Shown here: piece by piece, positions 57,458-64,000 of the stretch
Numbering within the stretch: position 1 is the stretch's first letter
Layout of the letters: each line of letters starts with the position of its first letter
Source: Salimicrobium flavidum
GTDB taxonomy: Bacteria; Bacillota; Bacilli; Bacillales; Halobacillaceae
Direction of reading: 5' to 3'
NCBI RefSeq assembly: GCF_900156645.1
Contig: NZ_FTOC01000003.1
Coordinates: 248,001 to 312,000, forward strand
DNA: 64,000 nucleotides
Notes under the pieces: generated by a model
The model's input: only the letters and a program-made list of their open reading frames with translations
Databases searched by the model: none
What the model was told of the DNA's origin: nothing
Program-made: the position numbers and the translations under genes

Positions 57458-58495
57458 ATGGGAGTGGATGGACTTTCTAAAAGATTCAAGGATTTTGCTG
57501 AAACAGAATGTGAAGGATCCAGCGAACTATACAAAAAATTATCTCTGTATATTGCAAAAGATGAGGAACTTCTGGAGCTATGCATGGATGCTCAGTATAA
57601 TCAGCCTACTCCGAATCTTTTGTTAGGTGCAGTACACTTTTTGCTTTTAAAAGGGTCGGACCATGAGTTGAAAGAGTATTATCCAAGTATCGTAGAAATA
57701 CCTAAAAGAGACAGTGAGTTGCTTCAGGTGTTCAAAGAATTTTGTCGAGAGCATCATAAAGAGATCGAATATCTTCTCAGGCATAAACTCGTCCAAACGA
57801 ACGAAGTACGACGCTGTGCTTATTTGTTTCCGATCTTCTCCTATATTTATCAACAAACCGGAAAACCTTTATCACTTATCGAAATCGGAACGAGTGCCGG
57901 TCTGCAATTGCTATTTGATTATTACGCTTATTCATATGGAACAGCTGATGTTTACGGTAATGTAGATTCTTCCGTGCATCTTACTTCGGAAGTGAGAGAG
58001 GGCACGGTGCCTGAACACTTATTGACTGGAGTCCCACCTGTGCGGGATCGGATAGGGGTGGATTTGAACATTAGCGATCTCACTGATGAAGAAGAGCGGC
58101 TATGGTTAAAAGCACTCATTTGGCCGGAGCATAAAAATAGAATTAAGAATTTTGAAGATGCTGCCAAAGAGTTGCGGAAAAACCCTCTACACTTGAAAGA
58201 AGGGGATGGAGTAACGCTCTTGTCTGATATTGCAAAGGGTATATCAGCGGAAACGTCGCTTTGTATCTTTCACACGCATGTAGCCAATCAGATGCCGGAA
58301 GAGGTGAAGGGGGAATTGCTTCAGCAGGTAGAAGAAATTGGAGAAAAGAGGGACGTGTTCCACATCTACAACAATATAGATGATAGACAGTTACATATTG
58401 ATTTCTTTTCAAACGGAAAAATCCATAAAGAAACGTTAGGAGAAACGGATGGCCATGGACGGTGGTTCGACTGGAAGGTGAAGCGCTATGATTAA
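57458..58495 (+). CDS. DUF2332 protein
   Basis: A 345-residue cytosolic protein. It contains LIEIGTSAGLQLLFDYYAY, a SAM-like Gly-rich loop, so it may be a methyltransferase-like fold; the family (DUF2332) has no known activity. It lies between the ISL3 element and an acyl-CoA gene cluster. Confidence 0.75.
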   Translation: MGVDGLSKRFKDFAETECEGSSELYKKLSLYIAKDEELLELCMDAQYNQPTPNLLLGAVHFLLLKGSDHELKEYYPSIVEIPKRDSELLQVFKEFCREHHKEIEYLLRHKLVQTNEVRRCAYLFPIFSYIYQQTGKPLSLIEIGTSAGLQLLFDYYAYSYGTADVYGNVDSSVHLTSEVREGTVPEHLLTGVPPVRDRIGVDLNISDLTDEEERLWLKALIWPEHKNRIKNFEDAAKELRKNPLHLKEGDGVTLLSDIAKGISAETSLCIFHTHVANQMPEEVKGELLQQVEEIGEKRDVFHIYNNIDDRQLHIDFFSNGKIHKETLGETDGHGRWFDWKVKRYD

Positions 58496-58637
58496 AGAGG
58501 TAATTTTCCAATTGGAGGGTATTTTACTGGTCAGGGAGGCTTCGGTAGTACTTTTCTTATCCGACCAGGAGGAACGTTTCAAAGAGCTCTTGAATCAATT
58601 TCCGAAAGAGTACTACCTGAAGCGTTTCATAATTTGA
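58488..58637 (+). pseudogene. truncated HAD-hydrolase N-terminus with altered active site
   Basis: A 49-residue frame overlapping the end of the DUF2332 gene. Its start, MIKEVIFQLEGILL, aligns with the HAD motif I region (normally VIFDLDGTLL), but the nucleophile Asp is Gln and the second Asp is Glu. It ends at residue 49 with a stop, whereas a HAD hydrolase has more than 200 residues. It is read as a decayed remnant. Confidence 0.65.
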
Positions 58638-58640
58638 TAA

Positions 58641-59000
58641 TTAATGTTGTAAGGTGACAGAGCCTTTGATTTTTTTCCCGGTGATTTTTAAAAGGATATC
58701 ATTGTCTCCGAAGTCTCTTTCTACCATAACTTCTACTGTTTCGTTTCTATATACAGGTTGTAAAAACTGAACCTCGTACTCCCGGATGGTCATACCTTTA
58801 TCAAGGAAAGGGGAGATAACGTTCATCGTCAGTCCCATGGTCAGCAGGCCATGGGCAATTGGGGCCTGAAACCCTTGCTTCCTAGCTTCTTTTGAATCCA
58901 AGTGGACGGGGTTATCATCACCACTGAGAGCAGCGTACTGTTCTATTGCTTCTTCTGTAATGGAGAATTTGTAACTAGTACGGATACACAATTTGTACAC
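58641..59000 (-). CDS. MaoC-like hydratase domain protein
   Basis: A 119-residue hot-dog fold protein of the MaoC/R-specific enoyl-CoA hydratase type, with the Asp-His motif in GDDNPVHLDSKEARKQGF and the following AHGLLTMGL. It overlaps the preceding gene by about 58 bases, so the real start may be downstream of GTG 59000. With the other MaoC-like gene it may form a two-subunit hydratase, as in some acyl-CoA pathways. Confidence 0.75.
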   Translation of the reverse strand: MYKLCIRTSYKFSITEEAIEQYAALSGDDNPVHLDSKEARKQGFQAPIAHGLLTMGLTMNVISPFLDKGMTIREYEVQFLQPVYRNETVEVMVERDFGDNDILLKITGKKIKGSVTLQH

Positions 59001-59299
59001 ACCTCTTCATTTTGATCGTATACATACAGACATTGGGTATAGAAGGTATGATCTCTTTTTTTTCTTTCCTTTTCGAGGACTACTTGGCAACGGTAGGTTT
59101 CGCCAACAACAAGTTCTTTGGTCATAGTGCCGTACTGCTTCCGCAAAACTGGTGGAGTTGATGAAGTCCATGGGATTTCTATGTATCTATAAAAAATCAT
59201 CGGAAATGTCGGTGGCAACTTATGTTGAGGCCCGATAATCGCCTCGAATTCCTCTACCATCTTCTTTGTAAGGGTCACTGGTGTAACCTCGGTTTTCAT
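58943..59299 (-). CDS. MaoC-like N-terminal (FAS1-DH) domain protein
   Basis: A 118-residue hot-dog fold protein (EFEAIIGPQHKLPPTFPMIFYRYIEIPW..., YGTMTKELVVGETYRCQV) that resembles the non-catalytic N-terminal half of two-part MaoC dehydratases. The start ATG 59299 shares the last base of the thiolase stop codon (TAATG), which couples translation. Confidence 0.65.
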   Translation of the reverse strand: MKTEVTPVTLTKKMVEEFEAIIGPQHKLPPTFPMIFYRYIEIPWTSSTPPVLRKQYGTMTKELVVGETYRCQVVLEKERKKRDHTFYTQCLYVYDQNEEVCTNCVSVLVTNSPLQKKQ

Positions 59300-60387
59300 T
59301 ATAGAACTTCCCATAACAACGACACCCCCATACCTCCGCCGAGACCGATCGTTGATAGAGAGTAGGCAGAAGAACAAGATCTTTTCAATTTATGGAATAA
59401 GCGGGTGACCAGGATAGCTCCCGATGCTCCGTATGGGTGTCCCAGCGCGATGGCACCGCCTTCGGTATTGATTTTATTATAAGGAATCGATAGTTCTTCG
59501 GAGACCAGGACAGCTTTTGCGGCGAAAGCCTCATTCAGTTCCAACAGGTCTATATCCTCTGTGGTAAGGCCATTTTTGGAAAGAATCGAGGAAATAGAGG
59601 AGACAGCCCCGGTGATAGGGTGATTAGGGTCTACGCTTGTCACAGCACTGTCTACAAAACGCAGAACAGGTTGGAATCCAAGCTCTTCCGCTTTTTCCTC
59701 AGACATGACGAGCACTGCAGCAGCGCCGTCATTGATTCCACAACAATTCCCCATCGTAACTGTCCCCCTTTCTGTAAAGCACGGAGAAAGACGCTGAAGC
59801 ATTCGCTTATAATTGAGCTTTGGGTTCAGACTTTCGTCATTTCGCGGAAGTTTCGTGGAATGAACGATTTCTTCTCTAAAGTATCCATTTCCCTGAGCGT
59901 GAAGTGCCCGTTGGTAAGTGAGAAGGGCGTAGTCATCCTGTCTCTCTCTTGTGATGCCGTACATTTCAGCTGTGTGATCTGCTGCCTCCCCCATATCCGG
60001 GTCTCCGATAGATTCAGGGGAAAAGCGGGCCCGTTTTTCAAAAGAAGATTGGCTGGTGCTCTCTACCCCTCCGGCAATGAACACGTCACCTGCACCTCCT
60101 TGTATAAGGTGACAGGCAAGCCTTATAGTCTCGAGTCCTGAACCGCATTGCCGGTCGATGGTGACCCCAGGGGCCGAGTTGCCGCTTGCCAAAGAGGATA
60201 GTCTCCCTACGTTCCCGCCAGGTCCGACTGCATTCCCGAGTAGAATATCATCTACATGGAATTCAAAATCCCTGGTAAGTTCTTCAATTACGGCGGCAGC
60301 CAAGTCCTCAGGAGAGACCCCCTTAAGCATCCCCCCCTTTTTGCCGATTGCTGTTCGTTTTGCATTGACGATTACAGCTCGTTTCAT
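59299..60387 (-). CDS. yhfS: thiolase-family protein, YhfS-like
   Basis: A 362-residue thiolase. The acylated Cys is in DRQCGSGLE and the His in GHPYGASGA. However, the second catalytic Cys in the C-terminal CxGGGxG motif is replaced: the sequence is IGLGGGMG. So a complete Claisen condensation may be impaired or altered. It follows the acyl-CoA ligase with a four-base overlap. The order bioY, ligase, thiolase matches yhfU-yhfT-yhfS of B. subtilis. Confidence 0.85.
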   Translation of the reverse strand: MKRAVIVNAKRTAIGKKGGMLKGVSPEDLAAAVIEELTRDFEFHVDDILLGNAVGPGGNVGRLSSLASGNSAPGVTIDRQCGSGLETIRLACHLIQGGAGDVFIAGGVESTSQSSFEKRARFSPESIGDPDMGEAADHTAEMYGITRERQDDYALLTYQRALHAQGNGYFREEIVHSTKLPRNDESLNPKLNYKRMLQRLSPCFTERGTVTMGNCCGINDGAAAVLVMSEEKAEELGFQPVLRFVDSAVTSVDPNHPITGAVSSISSILSKNGLTTEDIDLLELNEAFAAKAVLVSEELSIPYNKINTEGGAIALGHPYGASGAILVTRLFHKLKRSCSSAYSLSTIGLGGGMGVSLLWEVL

Positions 60388-61832
60388 TCAAATTCCTCCT
60401 CCAGCCATCGTCTGATTTCATTGCGCGAAATCTTCCCGCCTGATGTATAAGGGAAAGAATCGACCTTTTTCCAGATGCGCGGGATTTTATAAGCAGTCAG
60501 TTGAGAGAGCGCGTAGGATTTCAATTCTTTGATATTTGCGCTTCCTCGGATACAGGCGGCCACTTTCTCTCCCCAATAGGAGTCTTTGACTCCACAGACG
60601 ACGACTTCATCGATTCCTTCCACATGTTTGAGTGTTTCTTCTATTTCCTGAGGGTAGATGTTAATGCCTCCGTAAATAATCATGTCATTGCTTCGCCCAA
60701 CTATGTAGACATAGCCGTCTTCATCCATTTTTGCAAAGTCATGAACAGTCGCCCATTCTCCCGTTTTCACTTTTCTCGTCTCTTCTTCATTCTTAAGGTA
60801 GCCATTGAAAAGCATGGAACTCTTCACATAAAGTTTTCCTATTTCTCCTGGAACTGCTTCTGTACCATCTTCTTTACGAATGGATACCTCGACATTATGA
60901 ACAGGAGAGCCGACCGAAGAATTTCTGGTAGCCGGTGTGTCATCCTTCAGTAAAGAAACGAAGCTGAGTTCGGAAGCTCCGTAAAATTCATGGATCGCTG
61001 CTTGAGGAAACCGTTCTTTCATCGTCCTTTTTACATCAGGAAGTAATTTTGCACCAGTGGACATGAACGTTACCCTGCGACTGCTCGACCACCTTTCATC
61101 TATGGTGGCTTGTATCATCGTCGGTACTGTGTAAATAACGGAAATCGGATGTTCCTCCAGAGCTCGAACGAGCCTGGAAGCTGAAAAATTCGGTAAAATA
61201 TACACCGTTCCTCCTATATATAGAGTGCTCAAGGCTCCGTATAAAAAGGTGGAATTTACGAAGGAACCGGGAATCAGTATATGGTCCTCTTGAGTGATAC
61301 CGAGGTCCTGCTGGCTGCAGCGAAAGGTCTCTACCCAGGATTTGTGCGAGCGTATGAAGGCTTTCGGCTTCCCGGTCGAACCGGAAGTGAATCCTATGTA
61401 AAAAGGGTCTTCCCCATCTGTTTGGGGTGGTGTCTCTTCATGGTATTCTGACCATCGGCTCAAGTCCTCCGCGCAAATGAGTTTCGCTGACAGGTTCTCA
61501 AACATCCCCTTTTTACTTCTTTCAGCTATGATAAGATCCGGCTCTGTTTCACTTAACCTCACCTCCATCTCTTGTTGTTTCCAACGGACATCACCAATGA
61601 TACTTGACCAGCCGGCTCTGCTTGCACCGGCAAACACTTGGAGAAATAAATGACCATTCGGTAGAAAAATGGCTACTCTCCTGTGAACCCCTGGTTCCCT
61701 GGCGAATGAAGCAGAGGTACGTCGCACAAGTTCGTTCCACTCCCGGTAGGATATAGTTGTTCTATCTGTTACGATAGCCGGATGTTCCGGTCGATCTTTG
61801 GAGTGTTGATGATAAAGGTCAGTAATATTCAT
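60384..61832 (-). CDS. yhfT: AMP-dependent acyl-CoA ligase, YhfT-like
   Basis: A 482-residue ANL-family ligase. ATP-binding motifs are IGFTSGSTGKPKAF and the aromatic FYGASELS, and the C-terminal Lys lies in YTSGGKISRNEI. It activates a fatty acid or similar acid to the CoA thioester. Its start abuts the bioY stop (TGAATG). Confidence 0.88.
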   Translation of the reverse strand: MNITDLYHQHSKDRPEHPAIVTDRTTISYREWNELVRRTSASFAREPGVHRRVAIFLPNGHLFLQVFAGASRAGWSSIIGDVRWKQQEMEVRLSETEPDLIIAERSKKGMFENLSAKLICAEDLSRWSEYHEETPPQTDGEDPFYIGFTSGSTGKPKAFIRSHKSWVETFRCSQQDLGITQEDHILIPGSFVNSTFLYGALSTLYIGGTVYILPNFSASRLVRALEEHPISVIYTVPTMIQATIDERWSSSRRVTFMSTGAKLLPDVKRTMKERFPQAAIHEFYGASELSFVSLLKDDTPATRNSSVGSPVHNVEVSIRKEDGTEAVPGEIGKLYVKSSMLFNGYLKNEEETRKVKTGEWATVHDFAKMDEDGYVYIVGRSNDMIIYGGINIYPQEIEETLKHVEGIDEVVVCGVKDSYWGEKVAACIRGSANIKELKSYALSQLTAYKIPRIWKKVDSFPYTSGGKISRNEIRRWLEEEFE

Positions 61833-62393
61833 TCAAATCCGCACTCCTTTCCTGAACGGAACGACGTTATAAAGTTTCACAGCTACGTAGGAAGCCACTA
61901 CCACTTTGATAACATCACCAGGGAGATATGTAAGACTGAGAAGTGCCGCTTCACTCAGCGTGATCTGCATGATCATGGATTGAACCGGAACTCCGAATAG
62001 ATAGATGATGAAAATCCCACCTGCCATGTTGGCGGCGAGCATCTTCCAAATGGAAGCATTTTTCATGCGATACGCTAAAAAGCCGATCACGAATGCCCCT
62101 GCAATCCAACCGATCAAAAAGCCTGCGGAGGGGGTGAAAAACACTCCGACTCCTCCCCGACCTCCGGACAACAGAGGAGCTCCTGCCGCCACCAATAATA
62201 AAAATAGAACTTGACTCAGCGATGCGTATTTTGGACCTAAATTAGCTCCGAGAACGCTCCCGGCAAGCATGACACCCAATGTCTGAAGGGTGATGGGCAC
62301 CGGGGAAAAACCTAAAGGGACGGGAGGCATAAGGCCAAGTGCTCCCATTATTGCTGCGAACATAGATACGTATACGAGATGATTCAGTTTCAT
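61833..62393 (-). CDS. bioY: biotin transporter, BioY family
   Basis: A 186-residue membrane protein with about six membrane segments and the BioY motif GGRGGVGVFFTPSAGFLIGW. It takes up biotin as the S component of an ECF transporter or alone. First gene of the minus-strand operon under the probable BirA operator at 62452-62483. Confidence 0.92.
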   Translation of the reverse strand: MKLNHLVYVSMFAAIMGALGLMPPVPLGFSPVPITLQTLGVMLAGSVLGANLGPKYASLSQVLFLLLVAAGAPLLSGGRGGVGVFFTPSAGFLIGWIAGAFVIGFLAYRMKNASIWKMLAANMAGGIFIIYLFGVPVQSMIMQITLSEAALLSLTYLPGDVIKVVVASYVAVKLYNVVPFRKGVRI

Positions 62394-62451
62394 AGTGAAC
62401 CTCCAATGTATGTATGGGTTAACAATTTCAGTATTACAATGAAAAAGATTT

Positions 62452-62483
62452 GTGTCAACGTTGTTTTTGACAATGGTTAACTA
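62452..62483. promoter_or_regulatory. probable BirA operator and promoter of the bioY operon
   Basis: On the plus strand, GTGTCAACG-N14-GGTTAACTA; on the minus strand this reads TAGTTAACC-N14-CGTTGACAC, the half-site spacing and pattern of the Bacillus BirA box (TTGTTAACC-N14-GGTTAACAA). One half matches well, the other six of nine positions. The TTGACA for the minus-strand promoter lies inside the second half-site, so binding would block RNA polymerase. B. subtilis regulates yhfUTS by BirA in the same way. Confidence 0.7.
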
Positions 62484-62542
62484 TTATTAGCATACGATTA
62501 TGGTACAATGAATCTACTACATAATGGAAGGTGTGATGTCTT

Positions 62543-62650
62543 ATGGCACTACAACGGAGAAACTTTGAGGGCGAAGCACATAGTTTTGGAGAAATATCCA
62601 TGAAAAGGGGACATTACACTGAAAACAGAAGAGAAACAGCTTTATACTGA
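62543..62650 (+). CDS. short upstream ORF overlapping the acetyltransferase
   Basis: A 35-residue frame (MALQRRNFEGEAHSFG...) from ATG 62543 with GGAAGGTG upstream. It overlaps the start of the GNAT gene in another frame. It may be a leader peptide or a small gene; no homologue is recognised. Confidence 0.35.
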   Translation: MALQRRNFEGEAHSFGEISMKRGHYTENRRETALY

Positions 62651-63179
62651 AACGGACCGTCTGTACATTAAGGCTCTGGAAAAAGAAGACTATGAGCGAT
62701 GGAGAGAAGGTTTTCGTCATAGACTCCAGTCTCAGCACAAGTATGATGGAGATAGGGTGAACCTGGAGGAATGGTCTCAGGAGAGATTTGATGGAATGGT
62801 TGAGAAATTTGAAGAGATGGCTGAGAAGGACGACTTATATGTCCTTGGGATTTTCAGAAAATCAGATGATAAACACCTAGGGAAAATCGATCTTAGTACA
62901 ATCATGAGAGAGGAGTTCCAGTGGGGGATGCTCGGATACAGGATCCACAACCAGTTTCGGAATCAGGGCTATGGAGCGGAGGCTGTCGCTGAAGGTCTGA
63001 ACCTTGCTTTTGAACGGCTCGGTTATCACCGGATGGAGGCACATATCAATCTCGACAACCCGGCTTCGATCAGACTTGCTGAGAAGGCCGGTATGATCTA
63101 CGAGTGTACGCGGAAAGGGTTCATTTACGAAGACAAGGAATGGACGGATAATCATGTCTATTACTTGAATACAGAATAG
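62619..63179 (+). CDS. GNAT acetyltransferase with probable CTG start
   Basis: A GNAT-family acetyltransferase, about 186 residues from CTG 62619. The family core begins with LYTETDRLYIKALEKEDYERW, upstream of the first ATG/GTG/TTG in frame (GTG 62757), so the standard start would cut off the N-terminal strand. AAAAGGGG at 62603-62610 is correctly placed for CTG 62619. Acetyl-CoA binding is seen in the YRIHNQFRNQGYGAEAV region (Q/RxxGxG/A), with NLDNPASIRLAEKAGM at the end. It resembles ribosomal-protein N-acetyltransferase (RimJ-like) enzymes. Confidence 0.75.
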   Translation: MKTEEKQLYTETDRLYIKALEKEDYERWREGFRHRLQSQHKYDGDRVNLEEWSQERFDGMVEKFEEMAEKDDLYVLGIFRKSDDKHLGKIDLSTIMREEFQWGMLGYRIHNQFRNQGYGAEAVAEGLNLAFERLGYHRMEAHINLDNPASIRLAEKAGMIYECTRKGFIYEDKEWTDNHVYYLNTE

Positions 63180-63191
63180 GTGCAATTATTG

Positions 63192-63232
63192 AAACAGGCT
63201 TTCTCTACAAAAAAGGGGGAGTCTGTTTTTTA
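63192..63232 (+). terminator. terminator after the acetyltransferase gene
   Basis: AACAGGCTTTCTC pairs with GGGGGAGTCTGTT, followed by TTTTT. Confidence 0.7.
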
Positions 63233-63682
63233 GTGCCTGAGAATATTGTACTTTATATTCATTGACGCCGAGCCTGACTTTGTTAACAAAAAAGTAATAA
63301 ATGAGTTGTTCATAATTGATCGTTTATGTTTTTTCGAAAGGTTTTTAAGTTTAACATGAAATATGTTCGTTGAGTTATTCACCATTTTATAGCCACTTGT
63401 GTTCGAAAAAAGAGAGCCTTTGCTTTTGCCAAAAAGCCAAAATAAAACAAAGATCTTCGGCATTCATCCCTCATTTAAATAAAGGGAGTTATGCTAAAAT
63501 TATCCATGAAGATAAAGGGGTTGAGAGACATGAAAAGAATCGAAGGAACCAAATAAACAAAAGCCTTCCATTTCATAAGGAAGACTTTTTTACATAAAAA
63601 TGATTCCGCTTGCATATAGGTAATAGCCGAAAAGATGTGTACTACTCCACGACGGGGTGGTTTTTTTAATGGTCAAAATTCC
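63233..63682. other. intergenic, no gene supported
   Basis: AT-rich spacer with no convincing gene. A hairpin at 63558-63592 (AAAAGCCTTCC with GGAAGACTTTTTT) is a likely terminator, and another, weaker one lies at 63636-63667. A nine-codon frame just before 63558 is too short to call. Confidence 0.5.
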
Positions 63683-64000
63683 TCACGGAGACCCACGTAA
63701 GCAAACGAATGCCGCTCCCTCCAAAAGCGAAGGCCTCAAGAATTCGATCGAACGTTTCGTATCCCTGAACGTAGTCCATCCCATATACCGGATGAACAGG
63801 AAGCCGAGCGGGATAAGAATGTACGCCTTCACCAGAAAAGAACCGAGATGAATAGTCTTCCCGGGATCACTCTGGACCCCGGTGATGACGAGTGAGATTC
63901 TTTTCTTCGTCATCATAGCAGGTAGTTCTCCGGTGATATCCTCTGCATGTCCCTTTGGATCGTCCCCGAACACTTCCTCAGCCGTGCGCCCATGCTTCTG
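63683..64000 (-). CDS. C-terminal part of a membrane protein, runs off window
   Basis: An open frame on the minus strand continues beyond the window end (the codons to 64000 read QKHGRTAEEVFGDDPKGHAEDITG). It has a polar stretch and one membrane segment (IHLGSFLVKAYILIPLGFLFI) before a basic C-terminus. The family is not recognised from this part. Confidence 0.5.
   Translation of the reverse strand, partial: QKHGRTAEEVFGDDPKGHAEDITGELPAMMTKKRISLVITGVQSDPGKTIHLGSFLVKAYILIPLGFLFIRYMGWTTFRDTKRSIEFLRPSLLEGAAFVCLRGSP

Overview
The window looks like a chromosomal segment of a Bacillaceae bacterium, probably a Bacillus/Halobacillus-type low-to-moderate GC Firmicute; the genus cannot be fixed from sequence alone. 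Evidence is the gene neighbourhood shared with the Bacillus subtilis yus/met/suf region (fadN-fadA-fadE, yusI, gcvH, yusF, yusE, metNIQ under a SAM-I riboswitch, sufC-D-S-U-B) and the yhfU-yhfT-yhfS-like biotin/acyl-CoA cluster, together with sigma-A promoters, Shine-Dalgarno sites and a FadR box of Bacillus type.

Bases 1 to about 32,080 are AT-rich accessory DNA made of two related Tn7-like transposons lying head to tail. Element 1 occupies the window start to 11707; its left terminus seems to lie roughly 70 bases before the window. Element 2 is complete, 11713-32076, and is bounded on both sides by the 5-base sequence TTTAT, the target duplication length of Tn7. Both have TGTGACGT.../...ACGTCACA termini, arrays of TnsB-like sites (consensus about TTTAGGAAGACTTATGCTTC), and the same gene core: a short TniQ, a TnsA-TnsB fusion (PD-ExK nuclease joined to a DD35E integrase), a TnsC AAA ATPase, and a second, different TniQ. 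Each core is preceded by a conserved leader with tandem promoters and a hairpin. No CRISPR array, Cascade, Cas12k or TnsE gene is visible.

Element 1 carries exported proteins of unknown function, a small HTH protein, a membrane/coiled-coil protein and insertion-sequence debris. Element 2 carries what looks like a defence island: a 2014-residue Avs/STAND-type ATPase with an N-terminal Cap4-like (DUF4297) nuclease, a small membrane protein, a restriction-modification locus with two methyltransferases and two opposite-strand nuclease candidates, and a RES-domain toxin-like protein. It also holds the decayed end of an ISL3 element related to the intact copy at 56.0-57.4 kb.

From 32,122 onward the DNA is core chromosome: a DUF3221-like lipoprotein whose upstream region was cut by the transposon, murB, ilvD, a release-factor-like VLRF protein, an ABM monooxygenase, a three-gene module with a B12-binding protein and a STAS protein, the fadNAE beta-oxidation operon behind a perfect FadR palindrome, gcvH with yus genes, a SAM riboswitch with metNIQ, and sufCDSUB. 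After sufB come an ISL3 insertion, a DUF2332 gene, a truncated HAD remnant, and a minus-strand operon (bioY, acyl-CoA ligase, thiolase, two MaoC-like genes) behind a probable BirA operator. A GNAT acetyltransferase and the end of an unidentified membrane protein close the window.
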